Notes: a model not told the origin generated them from the letters alone. 64,000 nt of DNA from Micractinium sp. NFX-FRZ (GCA_029339195.1 JAPTJF010000050.1:158371-222370), one strand, 5' to 3'. Positions 22,910 through 36,067 are shown, counted from the first letter of the stretch. Translations and numbers: made by a program.

Positions 22910-25900
22910 ATGGCGAGCAACGGCAAAGTGAAGCAGCGCCGGCTGCTGGAGCAGAATCCGGACAGCAAGTTTGCTCGGGCGCTTGGCTCGGTCGACTTCC
23001 ACACCCGGGAAGCCGGCCTCGCCGCTCTGGCGACTTGGCTGAGCAAGCGGCATGACGTCGAGGAGCGGGAGCTGCTGCTGCTATGGAAAGGCATCTTTTA
23101 TTGCTTCTGGCACTCAGACAAGAGCGCTGTACAGGTGTGCAACGAGTAGCAGCTGCATGCATGGCGAGCAACCGGCTCGCAACTTTCTCTGACGTCGCAT
23201 GGCTCCTTGCACTGCAGACCGCTCTGGCGGAGCGGCTATCAGAGATTTTGACGCAGCTGCCGGAGGAGGTGAGAGCGCTGTGGGCCGGCGGAAGGCAGCG
23301 GCGGCGGGAGGCAGCGGCGGCGCAAGAGCAGCGACTTTGGTCCCCTTCTCACACATCCTCACCCCATACTCACGTTGTTCTACTGCCCCATTCGTTTACC
23401 TTCTCACAGGTGGGCTGGCTGTACTATGCGACCTTTGTGCGCACGATGCGGCGCGAGTGGTTTGGGATTGACCGCCTGCGGCTGGACAAGTTCATGATGC
23501 TCATCCGCAAGTTCTTTGCAGCCTCTCTGAGGCAGCTGCAGGCGCACGACTGGTGAGGCGGGGCAAGGCAGAGCGCAGGGCATGGCGCGTTGGGCATGTA
23601 GGGATGGCAGGCACGCAGGCAGCGGTGCAGGGGAGTGTGAAGCGGTGCTGCCAGCGCATGTCCTTGCATCTGCACCCATGCAAGCTCACCCTTGGTTCTC
23701 TTTTGCCACATCTGCCCTCGTGCCCCCTGCCTGCTTCCCTCACCCTGCCCTCGCTTGGCCCTTGCCCCCTTCGCCTGCAGGCAGCCGCGCCGCGTGCAGC
23801 GCCTGGCCGACTTTTGGCTGGCAGAGATCCTGGTGCCTCAGGACACCCTGAACGCCGCCGGCGCGGCCTTCCACCTCACAGACCTGCTGCTGCCCGAGCT
23901 GGCAGCGTGCCTGCAGCAGGGGGGCGGCAGCAGCGGGGCGGCCCCAGACGATGCCACGCTGCGCACGCTGCTGGACCCCTTCTGCCGGGCCCTGGCGGCT
24001 GCCTCCACCCCGGCGCTCATCCACCGGCTCAGGTGAGGAGGGAGGCGGGTGGGGCGGCTGGCGAGGCGTGCGTGGGGCGGGAGCAGCGCCTTGCTGTCGC
24101 TGTGCAGTTGAAGCATCGGTTTCTAGTTACGGGTGCTGCCCGCGAGCTGGGGCTACCTGCCTGCCTTGTTTGATGTTCTGCCACCGTGCTTGTGCCACGG
24201 GGCGCTGGCAGATGGGGCCAAAGGCATGCTCAACTTCGTTCCAGGCACACCGCCGCCGCTGCCGGCATCAGCAAGTGCCTCACCTGCTGCTGCCTCCCCT
24301 CGTGCTGCGCCTCCTCCCCCCCGCAGGCAGGGCGTGTTTGACCCTCTCGTGGACGAGGTGCGGGCGCCCGGGGAGGCGTCGGCGCTGCGCAACCTCGACG
24401 TGCCGGCGCTGGCGGCGCACCTGTTTGACCTGGGTGAGTGAGCCCGTTGATGGCAGGGGGGGCTTGGCCTGGGTGAGGTGAGGTGGACGTCACTAAGGAA
24501 GGGCAGGCGGCAGGGCGGCGCCCGCCCGTCAGTCGAGGCAGATTGAGTGTGGAGTGGCGGCACGGCTGCCTGCCTGCCTGCCTGCCTGCCTGCCTAGCCT
24601 GTTGCATGTGAGTTGCACCACAAACCCGGAGGCAACTATCCGCGCACGCCACCCCTGGCCGCGTGCGCGGCTGAAGTCCTCCGCACAGCAGACACCAGTT
24701 GCGCGGATATCAGCCTGCTGTGCTCCGACACCAGAGCCAGCGGGTTAAACTGCCGATGCCACATCTCATCCCACTCTCTTGCCTACATGCCGTGCTGCCG
24801 CCTCCTGTGCTTCCCCCTGCCACACCGCTGCCGCCTGCCTCGCCCGGACTGGCCCTGACCCTGCTGTGCGCTGCCCCGCCTGCTTGCCTGCCACAGGCGC
24901 CCAGGCCGAGACCCGGGCGCGCAACCGGGAGGCGCTGTATGCCGTCAGCGCTGCGCTGGAGAAGGCGGCGGCACAGCAGGCGCAGCAGGCGCAGCGTGGT
25001 GAGGCGCAGAAGGGCGGCAAGGCGCAGCAGCGCAAGGAGCAGCAGCGGCGGCAGCAGGAGGAGCTGGAGGAGGCGGAGCTGAAGGAGCTTGAGGCGGAAG
25101 AGAAGCAGTGGCTTGCCGAACGGGCGCAGCGGAAGCAGCAGCAGCAGCAGCAGCAGGCGGGGCAGCAGACGCCTGCCAGCGGCAAAAAGGGGAAGAAGCG
25201 GCGGCAGGCAGAGGGCGAGGCAGCGGCGGCACCGTCGCCTGCGCCGGCGGCCACACCAGTGGCAGCGGCTGCGGCACCCGAACCAGAGGCAGCAGCGGGG
25301 GCTCCCCTCACCAGCGGCAAGAAGAAGAAGAAGTCTCGGTTTGCAGCTGAGCAGCAGGCCGGGGAGGAGCAGCAGGCGCACGATGTGCCGGCGGCGGAGC
25401 GGGAGCTGCTGGCGGCAGCGCTGGCCTCGGTGGCGGGTGCGGGCACGCCTGCTGGCACCCCCGGCGGCAATGCTGGCAGCCCCAGCAAGAAGAGCGTGCG
25501 CTTCTCCCTCAAGCGCAACGTGGTCAACGTGATTGGGCAGCCGCCCAAGCCGGAAGATGTGCGCACCCCGCCCACCGCCAAGCCCAAGGGTTCCGCCCTG
25601 AAGAGGGATGGGCTCATCGGCGGCCCGGGCAGCGCACCCGAGCGCCTGCTCACCCGTGCAGGCACGTGGCGTGGGGGCGGTGGTGGGGGTGGGGTGGCAG
25701 CTGCGTTGCGGGGTGCAGGGGACCTCTGCACTGCGTACTGTGCCGCAGTTGGTGCAGCAGTCTGGCATGGCCAGACATGCTGCTGTTGTTGTGCCCTGCC
25801 CTGCGCTGCTCTGCTGCAAGTCCCGCTGCATGCCCCGTGCCCCGCTGACTGAGCCCCGCTCGCCTCCCCCCTGCCTGCCTCTGCGCTGCCCTGCAGGCAT

Positions 25901-26099
25901 GGGCCGCGTGGCGGAGGTGCAGTCGTACATGAACGGCCGCCAAGCCGCACCAGCAGCAGCAGGCGGCGGCGCGCCCGGCAGCGCGTCCCGCGCAGAGGCA
26001 GCTGCCGGCGGCAGCAGCAAGAAGCAGAAGCAGAAGCGGCGTGCCTCACTGCCCGCGCCCGGCAGCTTCTCGCGGCCCCGTGCCAGCGAGTTCTTCTGA
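22910..26099 (+). CDS. RRP1: Ribosomal RNA processing protein 1 (RRP1/Nop52)
   Basis: Nucleolar factor needed for large-subunit pre-rRNA processing. Exons: 22910-23134, 23218-23268, 23410-23552, 23781-24032, 24327-24433, 24897 to about 25661 or 25670, and 25897-26099; either donor keeps frame (about 581 or 584 aa). The N-terminal helical Nop52 domain is clear: FARALGSVDFHTREAGLAAL, LLLLWKGIFYCFWHSDK, LYYATFVRTMRREWFGIDRL, RLDKFMMLIRKFF. The C-terminal half is low complexity, with Ala/Gln/Lys-rich coiled-coil-like sequence and lysine patches typical of nucleolar proteins. The closing motif KKSVRFSLKRNVVNVIG is characteristic of the family, and the last residues include KKQKQKRR. The last intron donor is either CAG|GC at 25662 or GGC|GT at 25671. 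No operon-like linkage; it converges with the CDPK gene. Confidence 0.88.
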
Positions 26100-27367
26100 C
26101 CGCTCCCTGTGACTTTATCTACCACTGTGCATCGTGCGCCAATTGTGGGTCAACTTTCTTGTATCAGAGGGCACAAGGGTTGGACCAGTTGAGAGGGAGA
26201 GATGGAGAGCTCTGCTCTGCCCCCCCGTAGGCGGGCTGCTGAGTCGGCACCGGTCCCGCCCATCCCGCTGGCAGCGCTGGCACAGCGTGTTATTCGAGCA
26301 AGAGCGAATCAGAGCGTGGCCCAGGGGTGCCTCTGCTTCCTCTGCAGCCCTCCAGCACACGGCAGCGCCCAGAAAGGGGCAAGCCTGGGGACCCAAGACT
26401 GCAGCCGGACCACACCCACGGGCACAGGCTCGCCCTGCAGCCCTTCAATTCTTCTTTCGTCTAGGCCTGGCAGGCGGGCACCACCAGCGCCAGCAGTGTA
26501 AGCGCCACCAGCATGCAAGGGCGCAGCAGAGACGGCCAGCGGCGGGGCCCGCCCGCCTCCCGCCCACCCACTTGACTCGTTCCCCTTTAGGAACAGCGTG
26601 CTGGGCTTGCGCTGCCCATACACCTTCTCCCGCCACCCCAGCAGCTTAAACGTCTGCGCAAACTAACTAACTTCCCTACTCCTTGCGATGGAACCCGCAC
26701 AACTCCCCCACACTCCCCTGAGTGCTTCCTGCTGGCGAGGCTGTACGCGCACGTACCTCCCCCTTTGCCTCCGGCACACACAGCGCCCCCTTATCTGCAA
26801 AAACCTTCCTCCTGTTGCATGCACCTTCGCCCGCACCCTCTTTGGGCCATGGGAGGCACCACACATGGCCATGCACCCCTCTCAACCCTTCCTGCTTGCT
26901 GTGTCCAGGCACTCCTGGCTGTTCCGTGCCTCCTGTGTGAAGCTGACAACAACTGGCTGGCTTTGAACAGGCTCAGGTGGTTGGCAAAAGTGCAGTGAAA
27001 GGCTGCCATGCAACAATGGGAAACAGAAAGTCTGCTGCAGGTTGAATGTCAGGTGGGGTTATAAGGGATTGGTAAGGCATGGCAGGTTGGTCAGGCAGGC
27101 GAACCGTTTGGAAAGGAGGGGGGGAAGTGATTGCGGCATGGGCAAGGACAGGGCAGCACTGCCCCAGGTAGGCCCCCACTTAACCTGGGCGTCAACTGAT
27201 GCACATCCAGCGTGCGGTCACAAAAAAGATGCATGGGTGGAAAGAATAATGAAGATGATCGAGAATACAGGTGCATCTGCTTGAACAGCTTCCGATGGGA
27301 GGTGGGCAATCCAACTGCCGCCACAAATCTGGAAAAAAACAGAAACACACCAGTCCATGCTGTGCCT
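26100..27367. other. Convergent intergenic region, nothing recognised
   Basis: Both flanking genes end here, so it should contain two 3' UTRs and polyadenylation sites. Frames up to about 170 codons exist on both strands but are Pro/Ala/Cys-rich without family features. From about 26690 to 27330 the base composition is visibly less GC-rich than in the genes. Confidence 0.45.
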
Positions 27368-30300
27368 TCACCTCAGCTCCCCGACTCCCACAAACAGCTG
27401 CTTGCAGCGCAGGGTGGCCTGCCGGCGCAGCGCAGGCTCCGCTCCACGCAGCATGGCAACAAACTCTGCCAGAGGCGGGTGGGCAGGTGGGTAAGGGGTG
27501 TGAGTGGCAGGATGGGTGGGTGGCAGGATGGGTGAGTGGGTGGGTGGGAGGTGCAGGGGCAGGCGCGCTCGGTCTCTGTGGTGTCGCCGGCACTGCCTGC
27601 CTGCGTGCCCGCACTGCACGTGTGCCTACCACCAGGCGCCTGGCACACGGAAGACCCTGGCTGCGCTGCCAGGCCCACCACTCCTACTCCTTGCTTCCTC
27701 CACCACGGCCCCCTGCCGCCCAGCCTATCCCAACCAACCAACCAACCAACCCATGTAGTCCAGTGACACTGTCCCTCTGCCGACGTCAAACAGCCCCTTT
27801 GCGCCACCCAACTGCCCACATGCACCAACTCACCCTTGTGATCTGGCATCAAGTTTGCACAGCAGCTCGCTCTAAAAACGGAAGAGCATGCCCCTTACCC
27901 GAGTAATCGATGACGCCATCCTTGTTGACGTCAAACTGCCCCATCACGCTGCGCACGCTGGCAGCCTCCAAGTTGCCCAGCACACCCAGCGCAGCCGCCA
28001 CCTCCTCAACGCTCAGCTCGCCGCTGCTGTCCTGCAGCACGGGGCGCAGCCATGGAAGGGCCTGGCGGTTGTGGGGTCGTCACGCAGTGCAGCGACACGC
28101 GCGGCAACGGCCTGCTGCAGGCCGGCACTGCAGGGAGCAGACGTGTGCATGCGCATGCAGCGCGGTGTAAGCACAGTGCATGCGCAGCTAGCTGCCTTGC
28201 ACCCACCCACCCACCGTGTCCAGCTCCTGGAAAGCCTGCATCAGCACCTCCTCCTGCACACCAGAAGCAGGCAGGCAGCCTTTGGGCGGTGCAGGCAGGC
28301 AGGCAGGCAGGCAGGCAGGCGGCGCAAGCAGGCGGGGCATGCAGGGCACTTCCAGCAGGACGCTTGCGCCGCCCACTTGGCCATGGCCTCATCCTCGGCA
28401 GCAGCCTGCAGCAGCTGAGCTGCGGAATGGCGCTCGCTGTCAGCTGCCAACAGCACCCATCCGGCACGCAGGCAGCTGTGCAGCCCGTCCCCTCTTCCTC
28501 AACTGCCCTGCACCAAGGAGCAGCTTAACCAGCGGCCTGCCCAACGGGCCGCGCAGCACGCTGCGACCGTGTGCTGGCCCCTCCCACCTGCATGAGCTCC
28601 CCCAAATTGAGCGTTGCCGCCAGGAACTCCTCAATATCCAGCCCGCAGCTGCCATCCACGTCTATGTCACGCATCAGCTGCGGGCAGGAAGGGGAAGAAA
28701 GCCTTCATGATGAGAGGGATGGGATGTGGCATGCAGGCTGGGCGGCCTGTGAGCGAGCCGGCGCAGGGCGATGGAAGGGAGCAGTGTGAGGGGGCCGAGG
28801 GGGCAAGGAGGGAGCACCCCGGCCGCCACCTGCGCATGCCACTCCGGGGCCATGTTTCCTGCAGCAGCAACCATCCCAGGTGCAGCCCAGATGCAGCAGG
28901 CAGCAGGCCACCTGCACAAGCTCGCACTCGCTGACGTGTACACCGCCGTCCAGGTGCTGCAGCCCCGCCCGCAGCTCGGCCAGGGTGATGATGCCGTCAC
29001 CTGCAGGGGGGGACGCGCGGGCCGGGGCGGCGGCGTGAGGTGTGCATAGGGCTGTGCCGCCAGTGTCCCCCGGTGCCTGCCAGCGCCAGACCCTGCTGCG
29101 CCCTCCTGAGGTTCACAAAAGGCTGCCTGCATTGCGGAACTCAGCCAAGCTCCTGCCGCCAGCCCCAGCCTCTGCCCCGCCCCCGCACCGTCCGTATCGA
29201 AGGATTGGAACAGCTGGCGCTGCCCCTCGATCTGCTCCAGGCTCAGGTGCTTGGCAGCAGCCGCCAAGGCCACCTGCACGGCGGGGCGGGGCGGGGCAAC
29301 ACCCAGTCTGTCAACCAGGCACGACTGGACTGAAGGCAGGGCAGTGCACACAGTGGGACGTGTCAGCGGTGCACGAACACCCAAGCCACCTGGCACAGCA
29401 CAAACTGGGGCAAGCTTCGGCCCCTGCCCCGGGGGACATGAGCTGTCAGCACAGGAAGGTCGACATGTTTGTACAAGCATGCGGTGCCAGGCGGCACCTG
29501 TTTGAGCTTGCTGGAGTGGGCAAAGCTGCGCAGGCGTGAGACGACTTCCGAGTCGAGCGGGCGGTCTGGTGCCACACCGTGCCTGGCCAGCCACGGGTGC
29601 TGCAGCGCCGCTGTTGTGGTGGCACGGGCTGCGGGGTCTGCAGTCAGCAGCCGCCGGACCAGGTCTGCATGGGATGCCGGGGAGGCGGGGGCGGGGATGG
29701 CATGCATGCTAAGCCCTGCAGCAAGCCTGCAGATGCCACAGCTTGGCCGCACTGGCTGGTTGGTGGCTGCCAGCCGGACACCCGGAACCAGGGCAGAACA
29801 GCTGCGGGCTGCGTGCGCTGCCGGCTGTCGATCAGTCTTGGGTGAGTGGCCCGCACCTTTGGCTTCGGGCGAGATGGAGGGCCAGGGGGAGTCGTCAAAG
29901 TCGACGTACCCGTCCTCAATCCGTGCAAAGATCTCCTTGTCGGTGTCGCCCCAAAAGGGCGGCAGGCCTGCACGCTGGCAGCGGGCGGGTGGGCACCGGC
30001 GCACGGGGTTGGGGGGCGTGCCCACAGGGCAGAGCACCAGGAAGGCGCATCCAAACGTATGCAGCTGCTGGAGGGGTACATGGTGGGGGTCCTACATCCC
30101 ACGTGCGGCAGGGCCCGGGCCCCCACCACAGCCCCACCTGAGAGCAGTATGTAGAGCACCACCCCCAGGCTCCACAGGTCGCACTCGGGGCCGTGCCTGC
30201 GCGCCAGCACCTCGGGGGCAATGTAGTAGGCGCTGCCCACGCGCTCGACCAGCGCCTGCCCGGGGCGGCAGTAGGCGGACATCCCGAAATCGCACGCCTT

Positions 30301-32245
30301 CAGGGCGGCCCCCTCTGTGTCGTCGGTCAACAGGAAGTTCTGGGGGGAGGGGCAGCAGGGGGGGAGGGGCGCGCAGGGGAGGGAGGGAGGTGAGGGGGAG
30401 CAGGCGGTGGGCTGCGCCACGCATGCAATCAATGTGTGGGATCGGTTAGCCGGCCTGCTGCCGTCGAGCGCCGTCTTGGCTGCCACCGCCGGCGGCCTTC
30501 TCCAGCTCCACACCATCTCCCATAGCACGCGGGGGCAGGGGGGGTTGGCCCACCTCGAGCTTGACGTCCCTGTGGATGACACCCAGCTGGTGGCAGTGGT
30601 GCACAGCCTGCTGGGGGGGGCGGGGCAGGGCAGCCGCATGTGTGTGTGTGTGTGTGTGCAGCGGCAAGGGCTGTGCCTGGGGAGACCACGGTGCCCTCAC
30701 ATCCCCCCTGGGAGCTGACAGTGGGGTGGGGCGCCCCGTGCAGTGGTGCAGCCACTTCACGCGCGGCATGCAGCCTCGGGCAGGCACAGGTGTGGGTAGC
30801 CTGAGGCAGCGGGCTTGGGGCCAGCTCACCTCCACCATCTGGCGGAAGTAGCGCGCCGCCTCTGCCTCCGAAAACACCCCCTTGCCCACGATGCGCTTGA
30901 ACAGCTCGCCGCCTGCAGGGGAGGGGGCGGGGGGTGGTGCAGCCACACATGTGCGTGGTGGGGAGACTGGGTCGGTCGCACCGCAGCACAAGGGATGCCA
31001 CGGGCCCGCCCTTGCTGCCAGTGGCCTCCCGCCAGACCACGGCGCTGGCTGGACAGGCAGCAGCGAGCGCACGTGCGGCTGCCCCCGTGCCTCCTCACCA
31101 CCGCAGTACTCGAGAACCAAGTGGACGGCATGCCGGTCCTCGTACGTTGCCCGCAGGCCAGCAATGTGCGGGTGGCCGCTGAGCAGGTGCAGGATCTCGG
31201 CCTGCAGGCGTGCAGGAGTTGGGAGTCCGGCACACACATGGTACTTGAGAGGCGTGCACGTCCTGTTGGCCTGTAGCTGCGCTGTGCAGTGCCCCACTTC
31301 ATCTGCCTGAGAATGCCGCTCCCTGCATGGTTGCTGCACCTGCCTGCCCGCCAAGCTCACCTCTCGCTCCACATCCTCCACATCCTCCTTGCACACCAGC
31401 CGGGCCTTTGAGATGGTCTTGCAGGCATACCGCTGGCCTGTGCGCCAGTCCTCAGCCAGCCTGACTGTCGCAAAGGCGCCACGCCCTGCATCGCCAGTGG
31501 CACACGCCAACCAGTCAGGCAGCCACCGTTGGGACGGTTTGGGACCAGGCACGACACGTGTGCACCCGCCAGCATGGCAGGAAGGGTGCCACTAGCCGGC
31601 GGGCAGGTGTGCAGCACAAGGAGTGCCCGCGCCGGCCCAGGCAGCGCACCGAGCACCGGACCAAGTGTGTAGTCGTCCTCCAGCGCTGACATCCTGCATG
31701 GCAAGCGGGGAGAGTGAAACCAACCAGTGGGGCTACGGGCAAGTCATAACCTCCCAGGCACACTCTAAGCAGCAGGTGGCGGCAGCCAGGCCTACACAAC
31801 AGCTCAGCACAGCTGGAGCCCCTGTAACACAGCCTCACCGCTGGCCCTCCCCCTTGCAGATCACCCGCCTCCGCAGCTCTGCCATGGACCCGCTGGGCTG
31901 GCTGTCCAAGGCCAGGCAGCTGCTCAGCTGCTGAGACAGCGCGAGCAGTGGGCGGTCTGCCAGAGATGCCGGGGTGCCGACGCTGCGCATGCTGCTGCAC
32001 TGCACGCTCGCTGGCGTGGGCCCTGCTGGTGCAAGCCATGTGGAATCTTCGGTTGCACTGCACACAGCGTCAGCCTTGCCTCCGCCCGGTGGTTTGGCAA
32101 CCGGTTCTGGCTGCTGCTCGGCGTGCTGCGGCGGTGAGGAGGCGGCCGGGCCGCCTGCTGATGTTTCAGTGCTCGCGCCTGCGCCCTTGGAAGCCCTCAA
32201 TTCCTGCAGCCCACCAGGCTGGTCTTCCGAGGTGCTTGTGAGCAT
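27368..32245 (-). CDS. Calcium-dependent protein kinase (CDPK)
   Basis: Ser/Thr kinase directly activated by calcium through its own calmodulin-like domain. The first exon runs 32245-31839 and the second 31693-31650; they join in phase to give MSALEDDYTLGPVLG, then RGAFATV (Gly-rich loop GxGxFxxV). Other kinase motifs: YACKTISK (ATP-binding Lys), GVIHRDVKLENFLL (catalytic Asp), KACDFGMSAYC (DFG), GSAYYIAPEVL (APE), CDLWSLGVVLYILLSGG and HPWLARHGVAPDRPLDSEVV leading into the autoinhibitory junction. Four EF-hands follow: DTDGDGIITLAE, DVDGSCGLDIEE (Cys replaces the usual Gly), DTDSSGELSVEE and DVNKDGVIDYSE. The protein ends about 25 residues after EF4. The roughly 135-residue N-terminal extension is Ser/Ala/Pro-rich and has no Met-Gly start, so N-myristoylation is not predicted for this model. 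All junctions examined are GT-AG. Confidence 0.88.
28291..28320 (+). repeat. (AGGC)n microsatellite in a CDPK intron
   Basis: About seven AGGC units lie in an intron of the minus-strand CDPK gene, between the exons for the EF2 and EF3 regions. This is the reverse-complement type of the GCCT repeat found elsewhere in the window. Confidence 0.85.
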
Positions 32246-32973
32246 CACGGCCAGTAAAGGGGTCCGGACGGCACAAAGCGGTATCAAAATATGCCCCCGC
32301 TAGGCACATGCGGGCAGTGCTCGCAGAACAGATGAATGCACGATGACTGGAAGAGCGAGAGCATGCCCAGCCCGGATGCCGACCGATGCCCGAGCATTCC
32401 TTGCCAGGGAGGATGTCAGGCGCAGCAGGGCACAGCAGGCGCCAGACTGGTGCTGTCCCAGCGAGCACTTGTTCACAGCTCAGCAAGGCAAATGGGAGTC
32501 ACAGCAAGCAGGGACAACCTGGCATTGGATGCAGCCACCACCGGCAAGTGGCGACGGTGTCCCACATGCTCTCTGGCACTGTTCTCACTCAAGCTCTGAA
32601 CGGTGTCTGTGTGCCAACACTCCTTTGCGCCTCTCATGCATATAGCTCAGGCTGAACTGCCAGAAACTGGGTTGAACATGCACCGGGGAGCACAAGCAGA
32701 GGCAGCCGGCAGCCGGCAGCGTTGTGCAGAGATGAACGGGCTGCGGCCAAAGAAGACGGGATTAGGGAGGGAGGGGCAAGCAGGTTTGTTCATGGGCACG
32801 GCGAGAGAGATACACGCAGGCAGGGGAACGGCCCGCCTGGCAAGAGCAGTACACAGTGGATACAGTGCAACAGCCGAGAAGGCAGGGACTGGCAAGCCGG
32901 CCAGGTGCCCGCCTGTACTGTTGTTGTTTGTTGTTCATGCCGCCACATAAGCATGCACGTAATGTGGACGGCA
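32246..32973 (-). other. Region between RNFT-like gene end and CDPK start
   Basis: This 728-bp stretch should hold the 3' UTR of the RNFT-like gene and the CDPK promoter and 5' UTR; both genes are read leftwards. Small frames are present but none is convincing. Confidence 0.45.
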
Positions 32974-35807
32974 TCAAAAGACGGTGGGGAACAGCGGGGT
33001 GCTGCCGTCCGATTTGGACTTGAACTTTTTGTTGGCGGGCCCCACAGCTGCTCTACACATTGGGCAGGTCCGCTCCCGCTCAAACCACTCCCCGCAGCAG
33101 TCTTGGCAGAAGACGTGGCCGCACGAGAGGCGCACAGGGTCCCTGTACGCGTCCTGCAACAGGGGAGGGGGTCAGCAAAAAGAGGCAGTGAGCGGGGCGG
33201 TGAAAGAGGGGCAGGTGGGGAGGGAGGCCCACTGGGGCAGGCGCACAGGGCAGGTAGCGCAGGGCGGCATGCGCTGGGGGGTCACAGGCAGGTCACCGGG
33301 GCAGGGCAGCAGCCTGGCTTGGCTCCTGCTGCAGGGCAGCACTCGCTGCGGTGCAGGCGGCCGTCACGGCACACGCCACAGCGGAGCTGTCGGCAGTGGA
33401 GCGCCTGCCCCCACCTGGCAGATGGGGCAGCTGTTCCCCGCCTCCTGCACCTCCTCGCTGCTGGGCGTGCTGCCGTAGCCGCGCACCGCCACCTGCTGCA
33501 CCGCCATCGCCGCCAGCGCTGCCCGCTCAAACACGTGCTGCGCCTTGACCAGCAGGTAGGCACCCGACAGCCCCGTGCGCAGCAGGCTGGTGCCGGCGGC
33601 CTGCGGTGGCGGGGCAGCGGCAGGGGGCAGGCGAGGCGGGTGGGTGGCGGGCAAGCTGCACTCCCCCTAGGTGGGATGAGGGACGGGAACAGGGGGAGGG
33701 CGGCGTGCTGGGCAAGCGGGAATGTGCCAGGTACAGAATGAAGCAAGGTATTAACAGGAGGGAGGGAGGGTGGGGCATAGCGGGCGTGTGGCTGGTCATG
33801 TGGGCAGGAGGCAGGCAGGCAGGCACGGCCTCTGCACCCACCTCGTTGAAGAAGTAGTACCAGAGGGGGGCAGGCGGCAGCTGACGATAGACGCTTGCCA
33901 CGTACTCCACCGCTGTCAGCAGCTGGCCGCGCCGGCGGAAGCGCGCCGGGGTGTCGACCGGCATGGACAGCAGCACCGCGACCTGGCAGGAAGGGGAGTC
34001 GGAGGGAGGGGAGCAGGCACGGTGGAGCAGGGGCTCAGGATACGGGAGGCATGGTGAGCGCACAGCGGCTGGATGCAGAGGCAGCAGGCAAGACGAATTG
34101 CATGGGGATGCAGCGGGCGGAGCAGTTGGTGCGCTGTCACCCCATCCATCCATCTGCACAGCACACACGCCCCAGTATAAGCACACGCTGCACCCCACCT
34201 TTGCCAGCACGGAGAGGTAGCGCAGCAGTGTGTCGCACACAACCACGGCAAACACAACCGCCCAAAACTGCGGGACAGGTGTGGGGGAACGGGAAGTGGG
34301 CAGTGGAGAGGGGTGGGAAGCACAAGGCCGGCTCAGGGCGGCGCATGCCGGCTTGGGCTGCCCACATTGAGCCAGCCAGCCTGCCTCTGCCAGCATCCAA
34401 AGTGCTCAACACCTAACCAATTTGTGAATATGTGCCCTGGCTACTGGTACAGACAAGCTGCGCCGGACGGACATGCGGGCGGGCAGGCAGGCACAGGCGC
34501 CCCCTGCGCACCTCTGTGGGCGGTGCCGCCCCCGCCAGCACCAGGTTCCCCGCCATGTCCTGCCGCCGCAGCACTGCCAGGGAGAGCAGCACCTGCGCAC
34601 ACACCACGCCCGCCGCGCCCAGCAGCGGCTTGGAGCGCCGCTCCTGCTTGAGCGCCACCTGCGCAGGGGGGCAGGCGGGAAGGCCCAGGAGGAGACCAGA
34701 GGACTCTGCTATGAGGTGTGGGGGATGCCTCTTTGTGGGGTGCAAGCCTGGCGATGCTGAACCTGCTGGTGCACAGGCATCGAGTGCTGCTGCTGTGCTG
34801 GACCGCCACTCCCCTGGCTCGGGCGCAGCGCCATGCCCCCACAACAGCAAGGCACTGCCCGCCCTGCCGTGCAACTCCCGTGCTGCACGGTCATGCTCGC
34901 AACCGCACCGGCCGCCCACCTGGGCGCGGACCACCTGGTTGAGGCGGAAGAGCACGTAGGTGAGGAAGGCAAACACGGCCAGGCCCTGCAGCGAGCCAGG
35001 AGGCGGCAGGGGCAGGAGGGAGGCCAGCGGGCAGCTTCAACGGGCGTGCCACGACGAGCACCGTGGCATTGCGCCTGCTGCTGCTGCTGCTGTTGAAGAA
35101 GCAGGCAGTGCAGGCCAAACTAGAATTGGCGGCTAAAGTGACCTTGCAGAGCACGCTGGGCCACAATGCAACACCTGCCTGCCTGCCTGCCTCCTCTGGG
35201 CAACAGCACTTCCAGCACAGCGCACCGCGACGTGCAGCGAAATGAACAGGAAGGCCAGGAGCGTGACGTAAGGCAGGCCACGTTCTAGGGCCAGGGCTAT
35301 GGCCCGCAGGTCCAGAGAAGACTGCAGGCTCGTGAGGCGATGCTGCTCAGCGGCTGCCGCTACGTCACCGTCCTCAATGCCGCCGCCGCCCCCACTTGCT
35401 GCCAGCGCCGCTAACCCGCCGCCTGCGCCATCACTAAATGCCGCGAAGGGTTGGCTGCCTGCTGCTGGCCCGCTGCCAAGCGGCTGCAGGCCTCCATGTG
35501 CTGCGGCAGGTAGCGAACCGCTGCCGCCGCCGCCGCCGCCGCTGCCGAGCAGTGGTTGCGCCTCTCCCGCTCCTGCCGTCCCGTTTTGATCCCCTGCTGC
35601 TCCCACCGCTCGTGCCGGCCCCTGAGGCGACGTAAGGGACAGCCTGAGCGTGCCGGAACCGCTGCCTTCCCCCGACAGCGCGCCCCTGAGGCCGCGTATG
35701 AGCGCCCCGATGCCATTCGCCATGGCACCAGCCTCTTCAGGCGCCCCCTGCTCTTGAGACTCGCTGAGCGGGTGGTTTGGGTTGTGCTCTTGTTGCTGAG
35801 CTGACAT
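32974..35807 (-). CDS. RNFT-type multi-pass membrane RING E3 ubiquitin ligase
   Basis: Resembles RNFT1/RNFT2 (RING finger and transmembrane domain proteins), ER-membrane E3 ligases. The start ATG at 35807 opens a roughly 170-residue Gly/Ala/Ser-rich leader. Membrane segments follow: GLPYVTLLAFLFISLHVA, GLAVFAFLTYVLFRL, LLGAAGVVCAQVLLSLAVL, FWAVVFAVVVCDTLLRYLSV, then AVLLSMPVDTPARFRRR and LPPAPLWYYFFNE, a stretch typical of the family. The C-terminus is a C3HC4 RING finger: CPIC, CGHVFCQDC, CPMC, with a short Lys-rich tail (NKKFKSKSDG). Exon joins examined are GT-AG and in phase. The gene is divergent from uS17 with 260 bp between starts. The E3 class is certain from the RING; assignment to the RNFT group rests on overall topology and the conserved segment before the RING. 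Confidence 0.8.
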
Positions 35808-36067
35808 ACGGGTGCGCCAAGATCACCAAATGAGCTATAGACTCAGTGAACTAGATCCCCGGGGTGAATGGTCCACGAGGAGCTGGTTTCTCAAGTAGAG
35901 CGCAGCAGGGCCACAGCACGCCTGCAACTTCAAGGCCCAGAGCGATGGCAGCCCTCATGTACTAGCCAAGAGCACCCCGGTTCCATCTTTGCACTGTGGA
36001 ACGCTAGTGGAGCTCCTAGCGCCGGACACATTATAACCCGAACACTCCCTTGCGCTAGAGGGGCAGC
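35808..36067. promoter_or_regulatory. Divergent promoter, RNFT-like gene and uS17
   Basis: 260 bp separate the two ATG codons. An AT-rich CATTATAACC at about 36028-36037, some 30-40 bp upstream of the uS17 ATG, is a possible TATA-like element for the rightward gene. Nothing else is recognised. Confidence 0.4.

Noticed and set aside
28283..28320. Clustered AGGC units considered as a CRISPR-like or regulatory array
   Set aside because: A simple tetranucleotide without spacers; an ordinary microsatellite in a eukaryotic intron.
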